Notes under the pieces: model-generated
The model's database searches: none
What the model was told of the DNA's origin: nothing
What the model saw: the letters and a program-made list of their open reading frames with translations, nothing else
Translations under genes and position numbers: made by a program
Shown here: piece after piece, positions 1 through 8,149 of the stretch
Layout: every line of letters begins with the position of its first letter
Numbering within the stretch: the stretch's first letter is position 1
Source: Ravibacter sp964559125
GTDB taxonomy: Bacteria > Bacteroidota > Bacteroidia > Cytophagales > Spirosomataceae
Length of the DNA stretch: 64,000 nt
Assembly (NCBI GenBank): GCA_964559125.1
Contig: CAZLGW010000033.1
Coordinates: 1-64,000, forward strand
Direction: 5' to 3'

Positions 1-20
1 CGGGTGAGAGTCTCCCGTTT

Positions 21-1196
21 TTATGCCCTCTCAGGTTTTATTTTGGACAGGTATGAGAAAGTACATTTCAGAAAGTTTAACCAGGAATCATCCGCCCCCT
101 CACTCCGAAAGAAACTGCTAAAAATAGCGCCACCGCGAAATGCTACTGATATATTTGCATTAAAAGAAGCAGCTTTATTTCCGGCAAAGAGGGTATTCTC
201 AAAATCTGCATTCAGAACATTGTTAAGATAAATGGCACCCCCAAACCCTGTAGCTCCGTTATTAGAGATAATACAACCATCTACAAACAACTGCTCGCAG
301 TTATCAATTCTGATCGCTCCTCCAAATGAATGACTGAAGTTACCCGACACAGTACTCTCTGAAAGATAAACAGAGCTGTTGTCGGTAAAAATAGCCCCAC
401 CAGTATTGCGGGCAATGTTGTTCCTGAACTCACTTTTTTCAACCCGCAGTTCTCCATTCGTTACATTCAACGCCCCACCGGAACCTCCATAGTTACCAGA
501 AAAAATACAATTAAGAATAGATAGGCGTGATCTTCCCACAGTAAAAATTGAGATTAATTCACTGGTATTCTTCTCCATGGTACAATTCCTGATCTGTGTT
601 TTTCCGCCATTGGCAGCCGACAACCAAACTGCGGAAGCTCTCTGATTCAGGCCTATACGAATTTCATCATTCAACGCATTGGTATAGATATAATCTTCTC
701 CTTCCGGGATATAATTGAGATATCCTCCCGAAATGGTAAAGCCGTCCAGGATAAGACTGTCTGCGGTTGCTCTCGGACTTCCTAAAAGCAAAATCTGCCG
801 GGAATTATCGGTAGAGTCGCCCTGCACACCTATATCCCCGCTCAGTACGGTTTTATGAGCTGCAGGATCACGCTGCCCTCCTCCGGCCGGGTATCCACCC
901 AGTATCCTTCTGAGCGCATCGTGCTGGACGATAAAGAATGAAACATCCCGGTCAGTGCTGTTCTGAAAGCCTGTCGGGTAATAGGTACCTTTCGCCACCC
1001 TGACCTCATAAGCAGTAGAAGGATCTCTGTTCAACTGATCGGTAGCATCTTTAAAATACACATAGGCATCCTTCCAGCTCGTACCGTCGGCTGCTCCGGA
1101 AGCAGATGCGTCAACATAAATAATTGTCTGGGCGGGAGACAGGGCGTGTAAGCACAGAACCGCATATACGATTCCACAAAACTTAAGTATAGACAT
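21..1196 (-). CDS. Secreted right-handed beta-helix protein, probably shortened at the 3' end
   Basis: The protein has an N-terminal signal peptide (residues 1 to about 22, ending ALSPAQ). It then has a mature start IIYVDASASGAADGTSW, typical of secreted parallel beta-helix (pectate-lyase-like or polymorphic membrane protein-like) proteins. Repeats of the form GGAI(Y/F)...NS.......NN.A...GGA run from about residue 200 to 370, which is the coil pattern of such a helix. The reading frame stops at position 21, right after a strand that would normally lead into the next coil (FLKCTFSYLSKI). No Type IX sorting domain or anchor is present, so the gene is likely frameshifted or truncated just beyond the window edge. 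Role: cell-surface or secreted adhesin or glycan-binding protein (inferred). Fold assignment is secure, function is not. Confidence 0.75.
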   Translation of the reverse strand: MSILKFCGIVYAVLCLHALSPAQTIIYVDASASGAADGTSWKDAYVYFKDATDQLNRDPSTAYEVRVAKGTYYPTGFQNSTDRDVSFFIVQHDALRRILGGYPAGGGQRDPAAHKTVLSGDIGVQGDSTDNSRQILLLGSPRATADSLILDGFTISGGYLNYIPEGEDYIYTNALNDEIRIGLNQRASAVWLSAANGGKTQIRNCTMEKNTSELISIFTVGRSRLSILNCIFSGNYGGSGGALNVTNGELRVEKSEFRNNIARNTGGAIFTDNSSVYLSESTVSGNFSHSFGGAIRIDNCEQLFVDGCIISNNGATGFGGAIYLNNVLNADFENTLFAGNKAASFNANISVAFRGGAIFSSFFRSEGADDSWLNFLKCTFSYLSKIKPERA

Positions 1197-1513
1197 TTAT
1201 TACGATCAGGAATAAAAGTATAAAATCAACAGACAGAGTTCTGATAAAAACTATGCATTTATAGGAACGACCTGTTTATAAACTGCAATTTACCAACTTT
1301 CAGATTTTGTCCAATCCTCTTCCGTAAATTAATGTGCGCATTGTCACGAGACGCAAAACGATGTGTACCAGGAGATCATTTACCGATTTATTGAGCATAT
1401 CCGGCGCAGATAATCAGTAAGATGATGATATTACCTGGCAGTTTCATACCAAAGATATATTCTGGTCATCAATGTATTATGGTCACCGGTCAATGGGATT
1501 AAAGCAGTAAAAA
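1197..1513. other. Intergenic stretch, 317 bp, nothing recognised
   Basis: This lies between the beta-helix gene and the barrel paralogue on the same strand. I see no open frame with coding character, no strong hairpin and no full promoter. A CAAAGATA at about 1453 would be a -7 box (TATCTTTG) for the minus strand, but no -33 box fits it and it lies about 250 bp from the next start. Confidence 0.5.
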
Positions 1514-2128
1514 TCAGAATCCAATCTTAAGTGTAAGATATCCCTGCAGATAGCCCATAAATTCGGTACTTTGACCGCTGCCGGTCCCGGGCTGGTAATT
1601 CCTTGACTTTATCCCGAACATATCGTCACGTTTGGGGTTGAGTGCTTTCTGTGCTCCGAAATCGATGGTCAGCTTTTTAGAAACCGGCCGGCTAAACCCG
1701 GCCCGTAAAGCAGGTATCAGCACGGTGCCTGAAGCCGATACTTCGGTGGGAGGCAGCTCACGATCCCTTATTGCTGTCTGCCTGTAATTCGAAATGACCA
1801 GTAAAGGGTTTACATAAAACCGCACCTCGCGCGACGCCCCGAAACCAGGAGTATACCACCTTGCCCCCAAACGCGCATAGAGCCCTGATGTACGCCGTTT
1901 ATTATGTAAATCGTGCACATCTTTATCAAAGAAACCCACATGGCCCGTATTAAAAGTATAGCCGATATCGCCGGTAAGCGCATACCATGATCTGTTGCCG
2001 AACTCGGATGTCACCTCAACGTTCCTTGTGATAACAGGAATAAGATTGATACCGGCTTTGCCGGTCCATTGGGCATACGTCATCGGGCCGGAGAACAGGG
2101 TAATGATTAAAAAGGAAAATTTTCTCAT
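1514..2128 (-). CDS. Outer-membrane-barrel-like protein, second tandem paralogue
   Basis: A 204-aa protein with an N-terminal signal peptide (residues 1-20, ending TYAQ). The mature part is rich in alternating polar and aromatic strands and ends in F (LTLKIGF), as in small outer-membrane beta-barrels of Bacteroidota. It is a close paralogue of the gene just upstream (2166-2792). Shared segments include WTGKAG at the mature start, REVRFYVNPLLVISNYRQTA, SASGTVLIPALR and a Q-rich GYLQGY end. The 37-bp spacing and same strand suggest one transcript after a tandem duplication. I do not recognise a named family; no function is assigned beyond a probable envelope location. Confidence 0.7.
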   Translation of the reverse strand: MRKFSFLIITLFSGPMTYAQWTGKAGINLIPVITRNVEVTSEFGNRSWYALTGDIGYTFNTGHVGFFDKDVHDLHNKRRTSGLYARLGARWYTPGFGASREVRFYVNPLLVISNYRQTAIRDRELPPTEVSASGTVLIPALRAGFSRPVSKKLTIDFGAQKALNPKRDDMFGIKSRNYQPGTGSGQSTEFMGYLQGYLTLKIGF

Positions 2129-2165
2129 AGCATCAAATGGCTGTCTGGTACAATATCTATAAAGA

Positions 2166-2792
2166 TCAGAGGCTCTTTTTTAACGCAAAGTAGCCCTGCA
2201 GGTAGCCCATAAAAGGAGTGCTTTGGCCACTGCCGGCACCTGGCTGATAATTCCTTAACCTGGTACCGATCATGTCATCGCGATTGGGATTTAGTGCTTT
2301 CTGCACTCCGAAATCGATAGTCAGCTTTTTGGAAACCGGCCGCGTAAACCCGATCCGCAAAGCCGGGATCAGCACCGTTCCTGAAGCCGATACTTTGACA
2401 GGAGGCAGCTCAGGGTCCTCATACGAACTCTTCATTGCCGTCTGCCTGTAATTTGAAATGACCAGTAAAGGGTTTACATAAAACCGTACCTCGCGCGACG
2501 GTCCGAAACCGGGGGTGTACAATCTACCGCCCAGGCGACTGTAGAAGCCCGAAGTGCGTCTTTTTCTATGGGAATCGCCCACTTTATAGTCAAACATCCC
2601 GATGTGGTTTGTAAAAAAAGTGTACCCAACATCTGCTGTCAATGCATACCACGACCTGTTACTGAATTCGGAAGTTACTTCGGTGCTTGTAGCAATGAGC
2701 GGTACGAAATTGACACCGGCTTTACCGGTCCATTGAGCATGAGCCACCGAGACTGCTGACAGCATAAGCACAATACAGAAGAGTCTTCTCAT
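2166..2792 (-). CDS. Outer-membrane-barrel-like protein, first tandem paralogue
   Basis: A 208-aa sister of the 1514-2128 product, with a signal peptide (residues 1-19, ending AHAQ). It is strand-rich, and the core blocks (REVRFYVNPLLVISNYRQTA, ASGTVLIPALR, RPVSKKLTIDFG, QKALNP) are nearly identical to the sister. It differs mainly by a short insertion near residue 120 and by its C-terminus, which ends KKSL and not the KIGF of the sister. The usual C-terminal aromatic of an outer-membrane barrel is therefore missing here. It lies 37 bp downstream of the DoxX-like gene, so it may be read from the ArsR-controlled promoter. Function unknown. Confidence 0.7.
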   Translation of the reverse strand: MRRLFCIVLMLSAVSVAHAQWTGKAGVNFVPLIATSTEVTSEFSNRSWYALTADVGYTFFTNHIGMFDYKVGDSHRKRRTSGFYSRLGGRLYTPGFGPSREVRFYVNPLLVISNYRQTAMKSSYEDPELPPVKVSASGTVLIPALRIGFTRPVSKKLTIDFGVQKALNPNRDDMIGTRLRNYQPGAGSGQSTPFMGYLQGYFALKKSL

Positions 2793-2829
2793 AGCAACGG
2801 GATTAACATAAAGAAGATCCTGCTATACG

Positions 2830-3210
2830 TTAAAAGGTTGTAATCAACTTCCTTTCCGAAGGACGATAATACCATGACACAACCGTAAGGACAAGCAGTA
2901 AAACCGGGCCGAAGTATTCTGTTGTTGCGTCGGCATGCACCAGATGTGAAAAAATTGCGCCTGTCATCAGGAAGAAAAACCCGGCATAGGCCCATTCTTT
3001 TACCAGCGGAAACCGGGGAACCAGGACGGCTATGACTCCCAATAGCTTCCAGACACCTATAATCCTCAGGAAATACACCGGGTAGCCCAACCCGCTCATT
3101 TTTTGTACTTCTTCCTCCAAGGGAATAAGCTGCACGATCGCGGTCGATACCATCCCGAGGCTAAGCCATAGCGTCGCGATCCAGTATATGATCTTTTTTG
3201 TCTTTGTCAT
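2830..3210 (-). CDS. DoxX-like small integral membrane protein
   Basis: A 126-aa protein with four predicted membrane segments (about residues 7-27, 45-65, 72-90, 98-114). It has the DoxX-like features seen in the trio ArsR regulator / SRPBCC protein / DoxX-like protein: a central G-x-W-K-LLG motif (IIGVWKLLGVIAVL) and a HxxHADA-like loop before the last helix (HLVHADA). It sits 7 bp downstream of the SRPBCC gene, so the three genes form an operon. The family is linked to redox or small-molecule stress in the membrane. The substrate of this member is unknown. Confidence 0.85.
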   Translation of the reverse strand: MTKTKKIIYWIATLWLSLGMVSTAIVQLIPLEEEVQKMSGLGYPVYFLRIIGVWKLLGVIAVLVPRFPLVKEWAYAGFFFLMTGAIFSHLVHADATTEYFGPVLLLVLTVVSWYYRPSERKLITTF

Positions 3211-3217
3211 AATTAAT

Positions 3218-3685
3218 TTATTTTAACTTTTCCATGATTTCCTGTAAACGGTTGTGGGCCATATTGATGCCGTATGTAAAAGGCAGCTTCAGCACATTAT
3301 CCCTGTCGGTCGCCGATTTAAATACGATATGAATAGTCAGCTTTGAGTTGTCCGGACCAAGCTCTTCAAACTCCAGGAACTCGAGCTGAACCGGGAAAGG
3401 TGCATTTTCCATTTCGAAAGTCCGCGTGATGCTACTGTTCGGAATAAAGCTGTGGATCACCCCATTTGCCCTGAAAGCTACATTTCCCTGGGGATCCCTC
3501 ACCTCAAAGAGATAGCTTCCATGGTTTTTGCTCTCGAGTTTCAACACCTTGTTGCCCATCCATTGCTCAACCAGTTCGGCTTCTGCATATGCTTTAAAAA
3601 GCAGTTCAAGCGGTAGCTCGAATTCCCTGGTAATGACCAGGTCCTGTTTGCCGTCTTCGGCATGTACCTTTGTTTTTCTCTCCAT
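3218..3685 (-). CDS. SRPBCC / AHSA1-like domain protein
   Basis: A 155-aa cytosolic protein of the START/Bet v1-like (SRPBCC, AHSA1 branch) fold. Recognition rests on the opening ITREFELPLELLFKAYAEAELVEQWMG, which is the family signature (entry strand, helix pair and W-x-G). A series of beta strands follows, then a C-terminal helix (residues 135-155) that closes the ligand pocket. It starts 6 bp after the ArsR stop codon and is translated from the same transcript. In such operons the protein is thought to bind a small hydrophobic ligand; nothing in the sequence identifies it. Confidence 0.88.
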   Translation of the reverse strand: MERKTKVHAEDGKQDLVITREFELPLELLFKAYAEAELVEQWMGNKVLKLESKNHGSYLFEVRDPQGNVAFRANGVIHSFIPNSSITRTFEMENAPFPVQLEFLEFEELGPDNSKLTIHIVFKSATDRDNVLKLPFTYGINMAHNRLQEIMEKLK

Positions 3686-3691
3686 GTTAAA

Positions 3692-4015
3692 TCAATGATC
3701 GGATTTGTATTTTTTCATTACAGCTTCCAGCTTGTCAAACCGCTCGTCCCACATCCTGCGGAACGGCTCTATAAAGTCGGCTATCTCCTTCATCTTCCCT
3801 GCGTTTAGATGGTAGTAAACCTCGCGTCCCAGCTGTTCCGGGAGTAGCAATTCACACTCTGTCAGGATATGCAGGTGCCTGGAAACCGTCGGTCTTGCCG
3901 TGTCGAAATTCGCAGCTATGGCACCGGCTGTCATGGATTGGGATGCGAGCAACACTAATATTGCCCTCCTGGTCGGATCGGCTATTGCCTGGAATACGTC
4001 TCGTCTCAGATTCAT
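3692..4015 (-). CDS. ArsR/SmtB-family winged-helix repressor
   Basis: A 107-aa regulator that is all winged-helix domain. Residues 5-20 (FQAIADPTRRAILVLL) are the standard ArsR entry helix. The recognition helix lies around DTARPTVSRHLHIL (residues 38-51), and the wing is EQLGREVYYHL. There is no obvious cysteine metal site of the classical alpha3N type (only one Cys, in TECELL), so it is probably of the non-metal branch commonly paired with SRPBCC and DoxX-like genes. It is the first gene of its operon and very likely autoregulates through the two operator copies just upstream (see 4019-4065). Confidence 0.9.
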   Translation of the reverse strand: MNLRRDVFQAIADPTRRAILVLLASQSMTAGAIAANFDTARPTVSRHLHILTECELLLPEQLGREVYYHLNAGKMKEIADFIEPFRRMWDERFDKLEAVMKKYKSDH

Positions 4016-4018
4016 TGC

Positions 4019-4065
4019 GTAGTTATTCGACTACAAATATATGTGTAGTTATTTAGCTACGCAAA
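4019..4065 (-). promoter_or_regulatory. Bacteroidota-type promoter with two tandem ArsR operator copies
   Basis: Read on the minus strand, TTTG (4062-4065) and TATATTTG (4034-4041) are separated by exactly 20 bp, matching the -33/-7 consensus of Bacteroidota sigma-A promoters. Two copies of a 16-bp imperfect palindrome, GTAGTTATTnnnCTAC, lie at 4019-4034 and 4045-4060. One covers the spacer and -33 side and the other overlaps the -7 box and start region. This arrangement fits autorepression by the ArsR protein encoded immediately downstream. Confidence 0.8.
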
Positions 4066-4144
4066 TTTTATTTAGAATTCAGAGCCAACTTTCGCCCGAT
4101 GGTTTTACCGTTCAGTCAAAAACACTGCCGTTCAATCATTTTAC

Positions 4145-4177
4145 TTTGAATCTCTGCATGGACCCGGGCTATATTTG
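4145..4177 (+). promoter_or_regulatory. Bacteroidota-type promoter for the 177-aa gene and M64 gene
   Basis: TTTG at 4145-4148 and TATATTTG at 4170-4177 are separated by 21 bp, a full match to the -33/-7 consensus. Transcription would begin near 4184, giving a leader of about 23 nt to the ATG at 4207 or about 77 nt to the ATG at 4261. It is probably the promoter for both 4207-4740 and 4829-7993. Confidence 0.7.
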
Positions 4178-4206
4178 ACCAGGTTTTCGCGGTTTTCATA
4201 CTGGTT

Positions 4207-4740
4207 ATGAGAACGTTAAGCCCGGTAACTTTTTATCCACTCAACTTTAGTTTAACTGCTATGACAAAAGAAACAGAACCCAAGCTGGTCGGGATCAGGC
4301 ATCCCGGACCGGTCCGGCGGGTGACCATTCACTGGGACGGGCAGAAATGGGCGATCACCGGGGAAGTGCATGTCGAAAGTATGACGCTGCCGGCTCCGGC
4401 CCGTCTTCCCGACGGCGAAAAGAGCCTCGGCTTCTGGATAGAGGCTTCCAATGAGAAAGGAGAAATATTTCACCGCCAGGTCCTCAACGATCCTTTCCTG
4501 GGAATGGAACAGTTCGAAGAAAACGGCCGTATGTACCGCCTGGACCACCCTCCGCACGACCTCACGCTCGAGGTGCTGATCCCGGGCACAAAGGAAGTCT
4601 CGCAGCTTCACCTGGTAGACAATACCTCAGGCAGAAAGGCACATGATGAAAAAAAGCATAGCGCTCCCAAACGGACCGTATTGAAACTCGGCGGGACTGA
4701 AGGCAAAAAGGACGATCCGACCGGAGGACATCATCATTGA
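4207..4740 (+). CDS. Unknown cytosolic protein, partner of the M64/VWA gene
   Basis: A 177-aa protein from the first ATG; a second in-frame ATG at 4261 (MTKETEPKLVG) would give 159 aa and is equally plausible. No signal peptide, membrane segment or recognised domain. The N-terminal two thirds looks like a compact beta-rich domain (VRRVTIHWDGQKWAITGEV, then WIEASNEKG). The C-terminal 40 residues are charged and probably disordered, ending in GGHHH. It is 88 bp upstream of the metallopeptidase gene, with no terminator between them. A joint role is inferred from context only; the His-rich tail could bind metal but that is speculation. Confidence 0.6.
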   Translation: MRTLSPVTFYPLNFSLTAMTKETEPKLVGIRHPGPVRRVTIHWDGQKWAITGEVHVESMTLPAPARLPDGEKSLGFWIEASNEKGEIFHRQVLNDPFLGMEQFEENGRMYRLDHPPHDLTLEVLIPGTKEVSQLHLVDNTSGRKAHDEKKHSAPKRTVLKLGGTEGKKDDPTGGHHH

Positions 4741-4828
4741 TCCTGTCCTGCTTCCTCAGGACCGGTAGCTGATACCGGGTTTTCACAACACAACCACACC
4801 ATCTTATAACCGTATAAAAACAACGCTT

Positions 4829-7800
4829 ATGGCTGCTTCAGACGGAGAAATATTAGGGCTTACCAAGATTCTTGACAATGGCCCCGATAACCAGAGATTC
4901 AACATAGTGATCGTAGCGGAGGGTTTCCAGGAAGATACCATCGCTGCGCAAACCGACTTTAACGATCGCTGCCAGGAAATTGTAGACGCATTTACGAACG
5001 AGCCGTGGTTCAGCGAAGGGCTTCTCGGCGCTATCAACATACACAGGCTGAATGTGCGCTCGGACGACGCCGGGGCAGATGTTCCCGGGACCTGCGGCGA
5101 CGGCTCCACTGCAACCCCCATTACTGCCGCCACTTATTTCGACGCCAGCTACTGCTCCTCCGGGATACGCAGGTGCCTCGCATGCGACTGGAACCTGGTG
5201 AGGAGTACCCTCAACGCGCAGTTACCTCAGTGGCACGCAGCTGCTGTACTGGTAAACAGTACGAACCGGGGCGGCTGTGCAAGCGGTAATGTTTTCGCCA
5301 CGGCATTAAGCACCGACTGGCTCGACGTTGTCATGCACGAGCTCGGCCATGCGGCCTTTGACCTGGCCGACGAATACAGCTACTGGGCAGGCTGCAGCAG
5401 CGGGGAAACCACGCAGGACAACGCGCCGGGAGGCGAGCCCGTTGAGCCGAACATCACCGCTACCGCGAGCCTTGCGGGGCTGAAGTGGGCGCATCTCGTA
5501 GGGCCGCTCACACCCGTCCCGACCATGCAGAATCCCGATTGCTCGGCATGTGACACCCGGCCGAACGTCAGGCCGTCAGACACCGAAATCGGGTTGTTTG
5601 AAGGAGCAGGATACTACCATTGCGGCCTTTACCGGCCCGCATATACCTGCCGGATGCGGAATTCCAGCCAGCCTTTCTGCAAAGTTTGTGCAGAAGCCAT
5701 CCAGGATCGCCTGCGCCCCTTTTTCGGCACCACACCTACGCTTGCAGCCTCTGTCTCCGTGCTCGACTTCGGAAGTGTGGGAAGCGGTTCCGCCATGACA
5801 CTTACCTTCGACATCAGCAACGTTGGCTCAGTTCCGGTAACCGGTATCTCGTTAACGAGCACCAGCCCTAACTTCTCTGCCACTCCAGCTACGGTTTCGA
5901 CCATGACAGCCGGACAGACCCGGACTATCTCCGTTTCATTCGGTCCGGTATTTACGAGCGGTACACGTACCGGTAACCTGCTGATCACCAGTAATGCCGC
6001 TACCCTTGGCATTGAGCTTACTGCATTCGTCTGTGTCCCCTCTGCAAGTATGCAGGTCCAGACGGCCGATGCCAGTTTCAATCTCAATTTCGGCGACGTA
6101 GGTCGCAGGCTGACCATGTACCGTTGGTTCGAGGTTCGAAACATCCGGACGTCGTGCGCATCACAGCTGCAGGTACAGTTGAGCACCCCTCCGGCAGGAT
6201 TTGACTATGCCCCCGGGACCGTCCTCAACTTTACGCTCCCCGCTCCCACTCCGGCTGAGTCCTTTACGTCAAGGCGTGTATACGTCGCGTTTTCCTCTCC
6301 ACCGAGCGGCGGACCGGACTTTAACGGGACATTGACCGTTACCACCCCCGACGACCCCATCACTTCGTCTGTTACGCTCAACCTGTCGGCCCGTGCAGTC
6401 GATCCGCCCCCGGTAGACTCCGTGCTTGTAATCGACAGATCAGGCAGTATGAGCGAGCCTACGGGCGTACCCGGTGCATCCAAAATGGATCTTGCCATCC
6501 AGGCGGCCAACCTGTACATTTCCCTGCTGAAGGACAACGACCGGATAGGGATCGTCCGCTTCAATCAGCAGGCCGCCAACCCTGGTGATATCCTCCAGTC
6601 GCTGGTCGTAGCCGGCGACCCGGTATCAGGCAGCGGGCGGGCTGCAGCCAGGGGTGTTCTTACCAATACAAACCTGAGCCCCTGGGGAAGTACTTCCATA
6701 GGAGGAGGCACCATTCTGGGAAGCACCGTCCTGGACAGCGCCGTTGCTTCGTCACGCGCGGTAGTGGTACTTACAGACGGCATCCAGAATGCAAACCCCG
6801 ATATTCCCACCGCGAGCGCTGCCGTTAGCGCCAAGTCGCCCCGGCAGCGGGTCTTTGCCGTCGGCCTCGGTCTCAACCAGTTGGAAGACCGCCTGGTTGA
6901 GCTGGCTTCCGTCAACAACGGGTTGGCACAGATCACCGGAGAGCTGGCCGGTGACCGGGAATTCCTTCTGCAAAAGCTGTATGTACAGATCCTGAGCGAC
7001 GTAGCCGACGAGGCGTTCGTCCAGGACCCGGTCAACGTCCTGTATCCGGGTGCAGAACAGGCCACAGACGTATACATTGGAGAGGTAGATGTTGCCGCCG
7101 ATTTTATCGTAGTTTACCGGAAAGCAGCCAGTTACCCGGCTGTAGAGATCTGGCTGGAAGCTCCCGACGGTACTATCGTAAGGCCGGGGGATTCAGGCGG
7201 GGTTTTCCCGAACTTCAGCTTTATTCCCGGCGACGGCCATGTCTATTTCAGATGCCAGTTTCCCGCCTTTCCCGACAAGCCGAATGCCCATATCGGACGC
7301 TGGCGGATCTGGCTTGCCAGCAGGAAAAAGGGAGACTATCGCCTGGAAGCTTCTCACAATTCAGGCGGTCAGGGCGGCAATTTCTACTACTCTGTGATGT
7401 CCAAGGCGAGAAGCGACCTCCGGTTAGGGGGACAGATCGTACAAACCTCCTACCAGCCCGGGGCACCCATGACCCTCCTGCTCGAGCCGACGCTCTACGG
7501 CCAGCCTGTAAAGCTTAATGAGCCGGTAGAAGCCCATGTGAGCCGTCCTGACGGACAAGTGAAAATTATCAGGTTGGAGCAAGCTTCCGACGGCCGGTAC
7601 AAAGGTCTTTTTGAGGATACCTACCAGCCAGGTGTATATCCGGTTTCGGTAGTTGCATGGGCTACCACCCCGCTCGGGGCAAAGGTTACCCGCTACCGGC
7701 ATCTGACCGGCCTTATCTTCCGTCCCGGACAGGGCGGTTCGTCGGGTGGAAAAGACGAAGGGGAAACAACCGGATGCGAAGAAGCTCGCAGGATGCAAAA

Positions 7801-7993
7801 ACGGCTTGAGAGTATGCTGACGAGGTTTTCAGAGAAAAATCCGGGTGAGCAGGAAGAAGTAAGGTTCATCCTGGAATGGCTGAGAAAATTCGTTGAAAAC
7901 TGCTGCAAAGCCAAAAGCACCGCCGATGGGAAGAAGCTGAAAGATCTCCTGGCACGAGCCAGGCAACTGATCAGCGAGGCGGAAGAAGCCTGA
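4829..7993 (+). CDS. M64-type zinc metallopeptidase with HYDIN-like and VWA domains
   Basis: A 1054-aa multidomain protein. Residues 1-300 form an IgA-peptidase M64-like domain with the zinc motif HELGHAAFDLADEY (His170, Glu171, His174, Asp181) and several paired cysteines. Residues 303-400 and about 401-520 look like two Ig-like modules of the ASPM/SPD-2/Hydin type (LDFGSVGSGS..., LNFGDVGR). Residues 529-720 are a von Willebrand A domain with a complete MIDAS, D536-R-S538-G-S540. Then come a beta-rich region to about 950 and a C-terminal helical segment. There is no N-terminal signal peptide (MAASDGEILGLTKIL), which is odd for a family that is usually secreted. A strong hairpin follows the stop. 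Substrate unknown. Confidence 0.85.
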   Translation: MAASDGEILGLTKILDNGPDNQRFNIVIVAEGFQEDTIAAQTDFNDRCQEIVDAFTNEPWFSEGLLGAINIHRLNVRSDDAGADVPGTCGDGSTATPITAATYFDASYCSSGIRRCLACDWNLVRSTLNAQLPQWHAAAVLVNSTNRGGCASGNVFATALSTDWLDVVMHELGHAAFDLADEYSYWAGCSSGETTQDNAPGGEPVEPNITATASLAGLKWAHLVGPLTPVPTMQNPDCSACDTRPNVRPSDTEIGLFEGAGYYHCGLYRPAYTCRMRNSSQPFCKVCAEAIQDRLRPFFGTTPTLAASVSVLDFGSVGSGSAMTLTFDISNVGSVPVTGISLTSTSPNFSATPATVSTMTAGQTRTISVSFGPVFTSGTRTGNLLITSNAATLGIELTAFVCVPSASMQVQTADASFNLNFGDVGRRLTMYRWFEVRNIRTSCASQLQVQLSTPPAGFDYAPGTVLNFTLPAPTPAESFTSRRVYVAFSSPPSGGPDFNGTLTVTTPDDPITSSVTLNLSARAVDPPPVDSVLVIDRSGSMSEPTGVPGASKMDLAIQAANLYISLLKDNDRIGIVRFNQQAANPGDILQSLVVAGDPVSGSGRAAARGVLTNTNLSPWGSTSIGGGTILGSTVLDSAVASSRAVVVLTDGIQNANPDIPTASAAVSAKSPRQRVFAVGLGLNQLEDRLVELASVNNGLAQITGELAGDREFLLQKLYVQILSDVADEAFVQDPVNVLYPGAEQATDVYIGEVDVAADFIVVYRKAASYPAVEIWLEAPDGTIVRPGDSGGVFPNFSFIPGDGHVYFRCQFPAFPDKPNAHIGRWRIWLASRKKGDYRLEASHNSGGQGGNFYYSVMSKARSDLRLGGQIVQTSYQPGAPMTLLLEPTLYGQPVKLNEPVEAHVSRPDGQVKIIRLEQASDGRYKGLFEDTYQPGVYPVSVVAWATTPLGAKVTRYRHLTGLIFRPGQGGSSGGKDEGETTGCEEARRMQKRLESMLTRFSEKNPGEQEEVRFILEWLRKFVENCCKAKSTADGKKLKDLLARARQLISEAEEA

Positions 7994-7998
7994 CCTTT

Positions 7999-8042
7999 CT
8001 CCTGCCGGCTGCGCCTGAAATTCCAGGCGTAGCCGGCAGGAG
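7999..8042. terminator. Strong bidirectional hairpin terminator
   Basis: Arms 7999-8017 and 8024-8042 match at 18 of 19 positions around a 6-nt loop (aaattc). The hairpin begins 5 bp after the M64 stop codon and lies between convergent transcripts. It probably ends transcription from both sides. No clear U-tract follows on the plus strand. Confidence 0.7.
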
Positions 8043-8149
8043 CTAAACTGCCTATTTAGCCCTGTTCGATTCCCCACAGGCAGGTTCGTACAGGCCCGCC
8101 ACCTTATTGCGGGTGGCCCGCAGGTAGGCAATCAGTTCACCGCGGTGAT
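8027..8149. repeat. Direct repeat copy 1 (dinB 3' end), partner at 9749-9871
   Basis: This 123-bp stretch aligns without gaps to 9749-9871 (offset 1722 bp), about 80 percent identical by hand count. The conserved parts include gcgtagccggc, cctatttagccc and cagttcaccgcggtgat. It covers the last 32 codons of a dinB-like gene and a short flank, so it records an old duplication. Confidence 0.8.
8056..8149 (-). pseudogene. Remnant of a dinB-family gene (C-terminal 32 codons)
   Basis: On the minus strand this encodes HRGELIAYLRATRNKVAGLYEPACGESNRAK and a stop. The intact DinB protein at 9774-10280 ends HRGELIVYLRATGNRVPGLYGPTYEESQGAK. Upstream of the conserved HRGE the similarity stops abruptly and the frame runs into the antisense side of the membrane-protein gene, whose own last codons are borrowed from this remnant. 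The rest of the second dinB copy is gone. Confidence 0.8.
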
